Under the pieces are notes generated by a model. It was not told where the DNA came from, did not search any database, and saw only the letters and a program-made list of their open reading frames with translations. This document shows, piece by piece, positions 1 to 9,230 of a stretch of DNA of 64,000 bases (position 1 is the first letter of the stretch; every line of letters begins with the position of its first letter). The stretch is taken from contig NC_134036.1 of the NCBI RefSeq assembly GCF_964204645.1, positions 6,459,600 through 6,523,599 on the forward strand, given 5' to 3'. This stretch comes from Tubulanus polymorphus. Its lineage: Eukaryota > Nemertea > Palaeonemertea > Tubulaniformes > Tubulanidae. The position numbers and the translations under genes were made by a program.

Positions 1-864
1 TATCGCAAAACCTTAAGTATTTCCGCTACTATGCACCTACGGTCGTTTCGAAAGATATTTTGCGCATCATTATTAATTGGTATATTTCTCTAATTGCGAT
101 GACTACCTTACTGAATAAATCAGCCATAATGTTTTGATGTACGGGAAATTTTACCATCAAATTCTCAGATAATCATCAGGCCCCAGTTCCACAGTTCTGA
201 GTTAAGATTTGACTCTGGGTTAACTCATTGAAAATGAACTAACTTTAAATCAGGGTTAACTCTAACTCACGACTGTGGAACTGGGTCCTGAACACACTGC
301 AGAAAAGAAAAGCAGGCTATGTATAGCAATTGGTTGGATATTCGCATTTTATTATTGATTATTTATGTCACCAAGGAGCCTATATAATAAGCATGTACAT
401 ATATTTTTGTTACCTGCTATAGTGCCCTGCTGTGGGTAAGGTACCTCTTTAGTAATACTTAGAGTATCTCTTTACCGGCGGTTTGTGTTGAATCACCCGG
501 GGAATTTCTGGCTGAGTACGGTCGGTGGGTATGGTCAGTACTGAAATTGTTTTAACCAGGAGTGCTTCAATTGAGTGTTGAGCGCATAGGAGATACAGCG
601 ACCCGAATTGAAAGCTGTAACCCGGGTGTAACGATTAATACTCCATACATCCATTGCAGATATTGACACGTTAATGATATCCAGTAATTGAATAAATGTA
701 ACAAATTTATTGCATGCGAAAAAAAAACGGTGAAATGTGAACAACGCAAAAATAAGGGGGAGTCTAGTGTATATAATGATGATTTATCATAGAATATCCC
801 CGACAGAAAATAAAATTGAAAGATCGTTTTGACTGGCGATATATACCAAACACTCTGCGCTATT
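1..864. other. Downstream flank of the dead receptor gene, no gene seen
   Basis: AT-rich sequence beyond the 3' end of the minus-strand receptor pseudogene. The only structure recognised is a short palindromic MITE at about 179-290, listed separately. Small open frames on the minus strand at 535-749 have no domain, signal or splice logic and are not called. Confidence 0.5.
179..290. mobile_element. Palindromic MITE, family P, copy 1
   Basis: About 110 bp with imperfect inverted ends: CCCAGTTCCACAGT on the left and ACTGTGGAACTGGG on the right, with further inverted GAGTTAA / TTAACTC blocks inside. The same structure recurs at 18619-18730 and, more diverged, at 45746-45850. It has no coding capacity. 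The superfamily is unknown because no clear target duplication is visible. Confidence 0.6.
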
Positions 865-2565
865 TCATTTATCTGTTCGATGTTGCCTGCGTTTAGATTT
901 TGCTCGTATGGATTTCATATCGATAGTCAGTATTGTGTAAAGAAGGGGATTGAGGGACGAGTTGATCGGTAAGAAAAGAACTGCCAGCCAAGCCGCCACC
1001 TGATTCGGTATTTCTACCCGAAATACCGCGCTAAACTGAACGATAATTAACGGCAGCCAGCAAAATAGATTGCAAAGATTTATCACCAAACTCCTACGTG
1101 CTAAAACTAGTTCTGTAGGGTCAATTCTACCCGAACCAGATCTAATTCCAGAAACGAGTCTGTACATTTGTACATACGTTGCCATTATCGTAGTGAGTAT
1201 GAATGAGTTGGATAATGAAAAAATAGCTAATGAATATTGCCAGGCATTGACTTCAATTGAAATTAAATTCATCGGTAAACAAACTCCGGTTGTACCGTAG
1301 AAATTGTTTCCGAAGTAGGGGATAGGTGTTAGAGGTAGCAATGCAATAGCACACAAAATAATCCAAGATGTGCAACAAATAGCGCACACATATCTGGGAG
1401 ATGTAATTGCACTTCCTGAAAATGGATTAACGATATTTGTGAACCTATGACGTGTCATGATGAGCAAAAATATCAATGAACCTTCACAAGAAATAGAGAC
1501 CGTGATCCCAGCAAGATGACAAAATGGACTATCCATCCATAATTCCGAATTGAGAAAGTAAATGCCAGAATAAATGTAATCGGCTCAAGCGATCAGAAAC
1601 AAATATATAGACATTATGAAATCACACACAGCAACATTAATGATGATGATATCTGAAGATGGATTTGAGGAGGAAAATCGAATCGATCGAATGCGAAGTG
1701 AAATGACAATTCCGTTAGCGATGGAACTGAATGAAGCAATAACCCAAATGATAGCTCTGAGGACTGTGTTACCCATCAGATCAGAACAGGAGGAAAATTG
1801 ATCAGCTTCCGGAAGGCACTGGTCAACATTCGGAGCCATGCAGCAAAATTTGTAAGCATCAGACTTTAAGGAGACCAATGATGTCAGATTGTTGAAAACA
1901 TTTCTGTCGACAGAAATAACTTTGTAGTTGTTGGATAAATCAAGAATTTCAAGTGAAGTTAATCCAGAAAATGCGTAAAGCGAAATATGATGGATTCTGT
2001 TATTGCTGATATTCAACGACTGTAATGTAGATAAACCTCGAAATACGTTTCTACCAAGCACCAACAACGAAAGTTCGTGAAGGTCGAGAACTTTAAGTGA
2101 CTTCAAATCTTGGAAGGTATCGTCCTGTAAATGACGTATTGGATTTTCAGTAATCAATAACTCTTTCAAACTATACATACCGATGAATGTTTTTGCAGAT
2201 AATGATGTTATGTTGTTGTGTGTAAGATCTAATGTATGTAGATTATGCAGGTTTGAGAACGATTTAGGTAAAATATAAGACAATTCATTGGCGGAGATGT
2301 TGAGCATGCGCAAATAGATATGTGAAAGGAATGTCGACATGTCTAAGGTAATTTCGTTATTCGACAAAATTAAAACTCGAGTTGATGCCGAGAAAAGACC
2401 GGTAATGTTTGTTAAACCAGTATTTCTACACTCGGTCAGATGACCTTGACACTTACAACCACTCAGACAGGTGACGTTACAGAAAGCCTCGTCATCAGTT
2501 GTATTTTTACAATTTACGACACCATCGCAAACTTCAGATTGTGTAATACATCTATTTTCATGGCC
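865..2565 (-). pseudogene. GRL101-like receptor pseudogene, 3' part (end of LDLa, LRR, 7TM)
   Basis: This is the distal half of the last exon of the minus-strand receptor, cut off from its 5' part by the retroelement at 2566. Reading right to left it holds the end of the last LDLa module, a Cys-rich LRR cap, about eight leucine-rich repeats (about 2400-1850), the KFCCMAP hinge, and a rhodopsin-like 7TM domain with TRHRF after TM3 and NPLLY in TM7. It matches the intact paralogue at about 55040-56734 nearly codon for codon. One extra lesion is visible: a TGA at 1585-1587, between TM2 and the first extracellular loop, where the paralogue has GGA (Gly). The frame is otherwise open to the stop near 865. 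With the insertion and the lesions upstream, no full-length receptor can be made. Confidence 0.92.
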
Positions 2566-3680
2566 GATTTAGCAACACTAATCTGACAGCTAAGCTCTAA
2601 AATAGATATTGAAAAATGGGTATCAAAATAATCGACAGAATCTTGCGATTCTGAATTTTGTATTTATATTCAAGTATTATAAGTTTTATAAATCAATATG
2701 TTTGTGTTTTTTTTTATTAACTAAAATATTGTCTGAACCTATTGGAGTATTAACATGTTCATGCAAGCTGTTACCTTCCTGGCAGGTATGACCAGTCAAG
2801 GGTATCGCAAACAAGCGAACTTGTCATTTCTTGAGATCGACAATCTGTCGTTCTGAGTAATTATTTATAATTTATAACAATGTGTAATTAACAAGTTTGT
2901 ACCAACAATTAGCAGGTTTGGCATTGGTTACCACCAACAAGGGTGATCCAAACCTTAGTTACCGTGGGCAAAGTCACGGAACAGACCAATCAGGGTTATG
3001 GTATTTTTGAGGTATAAATAGTGGACGAAGGGCAGCTGAGGTCACTTTATGATGAACCTCGCTTTAAGGAATAAATCTGTGTATATTTTAATCGTCTGCT
3101 CTTCGTCAAATTACAGGTATGTGTAATAAGTTTTATAATATTTTATTAAGTCATATTCTATGGAAATATTGACTAGGCCTAGGATGTACTTTATTTAATA
3201 ATATTACTTATTAAGTATGGCCGAATACATGGTGTTTTAATATAATAGTTGAAATAATATTAATCAATTATACTAGAGCAATAGTATGTGTTTAAATAGG
3301 TTAGATGTTCTTGAGCAGTTATGTTCTATTTTAATTAACTTGGCCGCCATTTTTGGCAAGTAATCAATGAGAATTACGGCCAGAATATGCTCGATATCAG
3401 AGAACATTAGTTTCGTATTTAAGTATTATGAAATAAGTCGACAGTATACTAATCATTAAGATAAACACGTTTTATATTTAATCTGTATCATTTATACTCA
3501 TATATCATCACATATCTATTAATGTCACTTTATGATGAACCTCGCTTTAAGGAATAAATCTGTGTATATTTTAATCGTCTGCTCTTCGTCAAATTACAGG
3601 GTCTGGCGTTTGTAGTTGTCTTAGCTAGAACTACCGAAGGTTACTGAGGAATACATCTATCCAAACTTTCTATTATTAAA
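2566..3680 (+). repeat. 5' LTR (U3 - R - spacer - R copy - U5)
   Basis: 1115 bp, matching the 3' LTR at 12060-13174. TATAAATA at 3013-3020 lies about 28 bp before a 77-bp block (3041-3117) that contains AATAAA at 3070-3075, so this block fits R. The same 77 bp is repeated at 3524-3600, 483 bp downstream, followed by about 80 bp of U5. The first copy ends TTACAG|GTATGT, a strong splice donor; the second ends TTACAG|GG, a plausible acceptor. Splicing between them would remove 3117-3599 and leave a single R joined to U5. Confidence 0.9.
3013..3020 (+). promoter_or_regulatory. TATA box of the 5' LTR
   Basis: TATAAATA, followed about 28 bp later by the start of the duplicated block at 3041. That spacing is normal for an RNA polymerase II start site. 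The same box recurs in the 3' LTR at about 12507-12514. Confidence 0.75.
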
Positions 3681-3681
3681 A

Positions 3682-3699
3682 TGGTGGAGAACCCAGCTT
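3682..3699 (+). other. Putative primer binding site
   Basis: TGGTGGAGAACCCAG begins two bases after the LTR end. A TGG start complementary to a tRNA CCA end is the normal signature of a minus-strand primer site. The complement continues into a T-loop-like TTCGAA, supporting a tRNA 3' end, but I could not assign the isoacceptor. Confidence 0.65.
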
Positions 3700-3708
3700 C
3701 GAATACCG

Positions 3709-4684
3709 ATGCCACAACCATCTAACTACCGTACGATCGTAACAAGACAACAAACGAACCAAGTTCGGCAAAACGTTGAAGACCCAGTATTGATTCCGCT
3801 ATACGAGCCGCCGAGAGATATTCGACAAATTGTAGTTCGCGAGGAGGACGAGGAGGTACATCTGGCAGAAATCGACCAGGTGGATAACGGTATAGACATT
3901 AACGAAAACCTAGAGGGTAACATGCCTTATAAACTCGACCTTCCGGGTTACGACCACAGTCGGCCTATCAAAAGTTGGCTGAATGACTTTGACCGTTGGG
4001 TCCAAGCGACAAATATACCGCTCGAGCAGCAAACCACAGCCCTAATACTGCGTTTATCTGGTTCCTCCAGATCCGCCATAGATACATTGACTCTCGAACA
4101 ACAGAACGATTTGGAGGAAGTAAAAAAATGCTTGGAAAATAAATTTAAACCTATAAGAGACCCAATGAGAGGTCTAGATAAACAACAAGCAGGCGAGTCC
4201 GTACAGGCGTACATGGACCGAGTAGAAAGGGCAGCTAGCCAGTCAGAATTTACGTTGACATGTGCTATCGAACAGGCCATAGATTGCCTTAACGACTCTA
4301 TTAAACCTTTAGTCGCAACTCATTGCCCTGATACATTTGATAAATTAAGGAAAATTGCAATGAACGCAGAATCAGCAGCAGGGGGTAAAATTACCGCGAC
4401 TTGTAGTCTCACCACAGCGGTCGACAAACTAACTAGTCATTTGGAAAATGTACAATTGCGACCGGACAATAAGGTGTGTGCATGTCAAGTAAACGCGATA
4501 ACCGATAGTAAAAGTGACAATGGATTTAATTATGCGAATAGACAGAATTATCAAACACAGCAACAACAACAGTCCTGGTCTCCTCAATTCGTGCCACAGC
4601 CACAACAGTTTTGGCCGCAGCAGCAGTTTTGGGCGCCACAACATCAGCCGCAGTTCCAGCAACCGCATTTCCAGCAGCCGCAGT

Positions 4685-4715
<31 letters not shown>

Positions 4716-4983
4716 ATTCCATCAGCCGCAGTTCCAGCAGCAGCAGCAGCAGCAACAGTTCCAACAGCCGCAGTTCCAGCAGCAGCAGCAGCAGTTCCAA
4801 CAGCAGCAGTTCCGGCAACAGCACTACAGGGGACACCAGCGGCATAGAGGGAACAGCAATAGGAGAAATCAATGGTCGCAGCCGAATGGACAAAATAATT
4901 CAGGTAAACGCGTTCCATTATGTTATACATGCAATACCCCAGGTCATATATCTCGAAATTGTCCGAACTCAGGTCAGAAATAG
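3709..4983 (+). CDS. gag: Retroelement Gag polyprotein
   Basis: 424 residues from ATG at 3709. The N-terminal half is a typical retrotransposon capsid-like region (a WLNDFDRW motif about residue 90, an RAASQSEF region about residue 175). Residues about 285-390 are a Gln/Phe/Pro tract encoded by long CAG repeats. A CCHC zinc knuckle (CX2CX4HX4C, CYTCNTPGH...C) lies at about 406-419 and would bind the RNA genome. The ORF stops at TAG 4981-4983, and the protease frame continues in the same frame immediately downstream, suggesting stop-codon readthrough as in some retroviruses. CAG repeats make spurious open frames on all other strands here. Confidence 0.93.
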
Positions 4984-5556
4984 GGGTGCGAGCCTGTCCA
5001 AGAGAATCCAACTATGGACGGGCACCCGAAGGTTGAAGTTGCGTTCCTGGCGACATTAGAGAAAAATGTTGCCACAGTATTTGTGTCGGGGCACAGAATT
5101 AACGCATTGCTTGACACAGGTGCTGGTATTTCTTGTATATCATTGTCATGTCTGAACAAAACTAAATTTGCTAATGAAACGTTGTCAGCGCCTGAGATAA
5201 AAGAAGTAGTTGGCGTGAGTGGAAGTAAGTTGTCGGTCCTAGGTACGGTAAACCTGCCCCTAATCTTCCCGGGTATAAAGACGCCAGTCGAGCAAAAATT
5301 TCATGTATTTCAACATCTTCATCAACCCCTTTTACTAGGTTTAGATTTCATAACGGAGAAGCAGGTAATAATTGATATACCCAATAAAGTCTTTAGTATG
5401 ACGAGTGTTGAGGATAAAGTTTTGAGCATGGAGATCCATACTAAGTTTGCACGCACGATTAAACCAATCAAATTGAAAGCTAAATCAGAACTTCAAATTC
5501 CTGTGAAAGTTTCTAAAACTCTTGATAAACAAACTGTACTTTTGTCACCAATATAA
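4984..5556 (+). CDS. Retroelement aspartic protease region
   Basis: Same frame as gag, between TAG at 4981 and TAA at 5554-5556. The first Met is at 5014, but translation by readthrough would begin at 4984. The LLDTGAG active-site motif about 33 residues after that Met, followed by a hydrophobic strand and the later LLLGLDF motif, identifies a retropepsin that cleaves Gag-Pol. It carries one catalytic DTG per chain and so should act as a dimer. Its stop lies just before RT, again in the same frame, so either a second recoding event or a mutation separates it from RT. Confidence 0.88.
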   Translation, partial: GCEPVQENPTMDGHPKVEVAFLATLEKNVATVFVSGHRINALLDTGAGISCISLSCLNKTKFANETLSAPEIKEVVGVSGSKLSVLGTVNLPLIFPGIKTPVEQKFHVFQHLHQPLLLGLDFITEKQVIIDIPNKVFSMTSVEDKVLSMEIHTKFARTIKPIKLKAKSELQIPVKVSKTLDKQTVLLSPI

Positions 5557-8004
5557 GAATTGGTGGCTATGAATTATACAGGTGCCCGTTGCTTAGTAAC
5601 AGTTAATAATGGTAGAGCAGTAATGAGATTATTGAACCCAACTAAATCAGTTATAAAAATTCCAAAAGGGCAATCTATAGCATATATATCGGATGTTGAA
5701 GAGTCATCAATTATGTCACTTGACGCAGAAGAAACTGTTTCTGTAAATAATATTAATGATGAAACACCGGATTATGATACTAGCGAAGCTATGAAGTTCC
5801 CTCCTACGGGACACACTCCAAAAGTTGAAGATTTACAATTTGACTTATCTAATTCGGATCTAAATAATGAACAAAAAGAATTGTTACTAGCTTTCCTTCA
5901 TAGGAATCGTGATAGATTTTCTTCCAACTTGAATGAATTAGGGCATACTTCCATATACGAACATACTATTGATACTGGGGATAGTCCCCCGGTTTGCCAG
6001 AGGCCATATCGCTGTAATGGGATAATTAGAGAAGAGCAAGATCGTCAGATAGACGAAATGCTCAAAGCCGATGTTATAACTACATCAAACTCACCGTTTA
6101 ATTCACCTGTTGTGATGGTAAAGAAAAAGTCAGGCGAATATCGCTTCGCGGTGGACTATCGTAAATTAAATGCTATTACTAAATCGGTTTCTTACCCACT
6201 ACCACGAATTGCCGACGTTGTTGACTCCGTAGCAGAGTCTAAAGCAAAATTATTTACAACTCTCGATATGACCTCCGGTTTCTGGCAAATTAAGTTAGAT
6301 CCGGCTACTATGCATAAATCTACCTTTGTTACTCAAAATGGCGCCTACATGTTTAAAAGACTACCATTTGGTCTTAAGAATTCACCCATGGCATTCCAAA
6401 TGACCATGAATGAAGTCCTCCGTGGCTATCATTGGAAATTTTGCTTAGTGTATGTAGACGACATTTTGGTATACAGTAGAGACTTTACAGAACATTTACA
6501 GCATTTGCAACTGGTTTTTAACCGTTTACGACAAGCTAATATGACATTGAAGCCGTCCAAATGTCACTTTGCTCAAAGCAGTGCCCCATATTTGGGATAT
6601 ATTTTCACCAAAGATGGTGTAAAAGCAGATCCGTCGAAATGTCAGGCAGTACAAACGTTCCCAGTTCCTAGAAACGTGAAAGAACTGCGCTCATTCTTGG
6701 GCTTGTGTAACTTTTATCGCCGTTTCGTCTGGAATTATTCGCATATCGCTACTAAATTGACTCCATTGTTACAGAAAGAATCCAAATTTATTTGGACTGA
6801 TGAGCATCAGGAAGCATTTCTACAATTGAAAGAGTGCCTATTATCGCCACCCATTTTAGCCTATCCTGATAATGATAAAGAATACTTACTCTGCACTGAT
6901 GCGTCTGATACAGCGGTAGGTTATATACTGGCTCAGCGCGACGATAATGGTCGCGAGCGCGTTATTTGTTATGGTGGTCGTGCTCTTTCTGCCCAACAAC
7001 GTCGTTGGGATACTAGGGAAAAAGAAGGTCTAGCTATTGTGCTAGGAGTAGACGCATATAGGGAATATTTGGCCCCTAAAAAGTTTACTATTTATACTGA
7101 TCACCAGTCCTTGACTTTCTTAGATAATGCTAAGGATATGACCACGAAAGTTGCTAGGTGGGCAACAAAGTTACAAAATTATGAATTTGACATAATACAT
7201 CGCCAAGGCAAGAAAAATGATAATGCGGATAGCCTATCTAGACGCGAATACCCTACTGTCATTGATACTAGTGAACATGACGACTTCCCGGCGCCTATTG
7301 ATGTAGTGTCGCCAGGAGTACATGAACTATTCGCAGATCTGTTTCAAAAGGATACAGGTGAATCACCGCCGGCCGGTAACCATACATCGTATGGATGGCG
7401 GCAAGCTGAGTTTCAGTACGATACTAAGGGTTGCGAGACTGAAAGTACACGAGACGATATGGAAGCTGAGGTTCCTGTTTGTGTAGTGGATGATTTAGAT
7501 ATCGCTACCACTCAGCGTGCTTGTTCAGATTGCTTGCCTATCATTCAATATTTGGAACATGATATCTTACCCCAGGATCGGAAGTTGGCCATCAAAGTGC
7601 AATGGTCGTCTCAATGCTTTCACATGTACAAAGGAGCGCTTTACCGTAGTTATCAGCGTAACCAGTCTCCTAGAGGTCTACCTTCGGTTACTCAGCTAGT
7701 AGTACCGATAAGCTTGAGACCAGACGTGCTGTTCGCGTATCATGATTGCAGGGCTGGAGGAGGCCATGTCGGTATCCAGAAAGTATACGATGCTATGAGG
7801 CAAAAATATTACTGGAAAAATATGTACCGAGATATTACTCAATATGTTTCTTCATGTATGTTATGTCAGAAAGCTAAAGCTCCTACTCACCAAAAATCAC
7901 CACCTCTCGCTAACATGCCTATAACCGACACATTTGCTAGATGGCATATGGATTTCCTCGGTCCACTTCCGGAGGGCCAACTGGTGAGAAGCATATCTTA
8001 TTAG
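5557..8004 (+). CDS. pol: Reverse transcriptase, RNase H and integrase N-terminal part
   Basis: In frame with the protease after TAA 5554-5556. There is no need for an independent start; the first ATG is at 5569. RT fingers/palm carry AVDYRKLN, LPFGLKNSP and the catalytic YVDD (codons near 6451-6462). RNase H follows with CTDASD (about 6895), the RALS region and TDHQSL. The integrase HHCC zinc domain is at about 7740-7880 (H..H..CMLC), and the first catalytic Asp is in HMDFLGP. The frame then runs out at TAG 8002-8004 because the integrase core continues in the -1 frame from about 7975. No pseudoknot or classic slippery heptamer is obvious there, so a one-base deletion is the simpler explanation. 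Confidence 0.92.
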   Translation, partial: ELVAMNYTGARCLVTVNNGRAVMRLLNPTKSVIKIPKGQSIAYISDVEESSIMSLDAEETVSVNNINDETPDYDTSEAMKFPPTGHTPKVEDLQFDLSNSDLNNEQKELLLAFLHRNRDRFSSNLNELGHTSIYEHTIDTGDSPPVCQRPYRCNGIIREEQDRQIDEMLKADVITTSNSPFNSPVVMVKKKSGEYRFAVDYRKLNAITKSVSYPLPRIADVVDSVAESKAKLFTTLDMTSGFWQIKLDPATMHKSTFVTQNGAYMFKRLPFGLKNSPMAFQMTMNEVLRGYHWKFCLVYVDDILVYSRDFTEHLQHLQLVFNRLRQANMTLKPSKCHFAQSSAPYLGYIFTKDGVKADPSKCQAVQTFPVPRNVKELRSFLGLCNFYRRFVWNYSHIATKLTPLLQKESKFIWTDEHQEAFLQLKECLLSPPILAYPDNDKEYLLCTDASDTAVGYILAQRDDNGRERVICYGGRALSAQQRRWDTREKEGLAIVLGVDAYREYLAPKKFTIYTDHQSLTFLDNAKDMTTKVARWATKLQNYEFDIIHRQGKKNDNADSLSRREYPTVIDTSEHDDFPAPIDVVSPGVHELFADLFQKDTGESPPAGNHTSYGWRQAEFQYDTKGCETESTRDDMEAEVPVCVVDDLDIATTQRACSDCLPIIQYLEHDILPQDRKLAIKVQWSSQCFHMYKGALYRSYQRNQSPRGLPSVTQLVVPISLRPDVLFAYHDCRAGGGHVGIQKVYDAMRQKYYWKNMYRDITQYVSSCMLCQKAKAPTHQKSPPLANMPITDTFARWHMDFLGPLPEGQLVRSISY

Positions 8005-9125
8005 TCGTAGATAGTTTCTCTAGGTGGCCCGAAGCCTTTGCGCTTAAAACTCAGGAAGCTTCAGAAGTAGCCAAAGTTTTGTACGATCAGATATTCGCTC
8101 GATACGGTGCACCAGGTGCATTAGTTTCAGATCGAGGTGCAAACTTTCTATCCAAACTGGTAACAGCAGTTTGTGAGCTGTTCCAAGTCACACGTACTCG
8201 TACATCAGCTTACCATCCTCAAACAAATTCTACCTGTGAACGGACCAATAGAACCATCGCTCAGATGTTCCGTACTTACGTCAAAGAAGATCAAACAGAT
8301 TGGCCCGACGTGTTGTCGAGTGTTCTTATGGGTCTTAGGTCTTCAGCTAGCCAATCGACGGGATTTTCCCCCTTTCAGGTGTTATTTGGCAAAGAAATGA
8401 ACCTACCTATTGATACCTCATTAATACCCAAGGATAACCTCCCTACCACGGTCACGGACCATATAAATCAATTGAAAGATCGCTTGTCTATTGTTAAGGA
8501 TATAGCTAAATCCCAAAATGAGACCGCACAATTACGAAACAAAAACTTACATGATAAGAAATCAGCCACACCTACGTTTAAATTACATGATAAAGTATTG
8601 CTTAAGAATAATAAAGTGGGGAGAGGTAAATCCAAGAAATTTACTACGAAATATAAAGGGCCATACTATATTTCTCAGTATGGTAAGAATTTCACGTATC
8701 AATTGCGCTCTTGCGAAGATGATACACCTTATAAGTCGCCACTTAATGCATCACTGCTGAAACCATATGTTGATAGTGGAAAATTTCCGCATTTGCGAAA
8801 AACCGCAGCGGATGGGGATAAGCCACAAACCGATAATACCAATAGTATCCCTGCACCTAGCAGCAACAAAGTTCAGGCCAGGCCCAACACTAATGTCACT
8901 GCGAAAGATGGCAAAATGTACAAAATTGACAAAATATTAGGCACGAAATTCAAAAATAATGTAAGAGTATTCAAAGTTCAATGGTCAGACAAAAACTCAA
9001 CAAACTCATGGGTCAATGAGGACGATGTCACTCAACTCGCAATCGACAAATATTTTGAAACCCACACCAGAAAAGGCACAGGCCGAAAAAGAAAAAGACA
9101 ATCAGTTTTCAAATCGCGGCGCTAG
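7941..9125 (+). CDS. pol: Integrase catalytic core and C-terminal chromodomain
   Basis: Continuation of integrase in a different frame from the RT ORF, overlapping it by about 60 bp; the Met at 7941 is probably not a true start. It carries the second catalytic Asp (LVSDRGANF) and the Glu region (HPQTN...CERTNR), then a GPY/F-like module (KYKGPYYI). Residues about 325-370 form a chromodomain (YKIDKILG...VQWSDKNSTNSWV), and the end is basic (GRKRKRQ). Chromodomains in Ty3/gypsy integrases guide insertion to marked chromatin. Stop is TAG 9123-9125. The frame break means this copy probably cannot make intact integrase unless frameshifting occurs. Confidence 0.9.
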   Translation: MAYGFPRSTSGGPTGEKHILLVVDSFSRWPEAFALKTQEASEVAKVLYDQIFARYGAPGALVSDRGANFLSKLVTAVCELFQVTRTRTSAYHPQTNSTCERTNRTIAQMFRTYVKEDQTDWPDVLSSVLMGLRSSASQSTGFSPFQVLFGKEMNLPIDTSLIPKDNLPTTVTDHINQLKDRLSIVKDIAKSQNETAQLRNKNLHDKKSATPTFKLHDKVLLKNNKVGRGKSKKFTTKYKGPYYISQYGKNFTYQLRSCEDDTPYKSPLNASLLKPYVDSGKFPHLRKTAADGDKPQTDNTNSIPAPSSNKVQARPNTNVTAKDGKMYKIDKILGTKFKNNVRVFKVQWSDKNSTNSWVNEDDVTQLAIDKYFETHTRKGTGRKRKRQSVFKSRR

Positions 9126-9230
9126 GTGTCATTCGAGCATCTTTGTTGCAACATTGCAATCGCCTCATTTCAACTCCGCTTGGGAGCAATTTAGATCAGA
9201 ACTTAATTTTATGTTGAAAGTTTCTGTGCT

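Noticed and set aside
4429..5059. Long open frames on other frames/strands over the gag poly-Q tract
   Set aside because: CAG-repeat DNA is open in every frame as poly-Ala, poly-Ser or poly-Leu; only the gag frame has domains on both sides.
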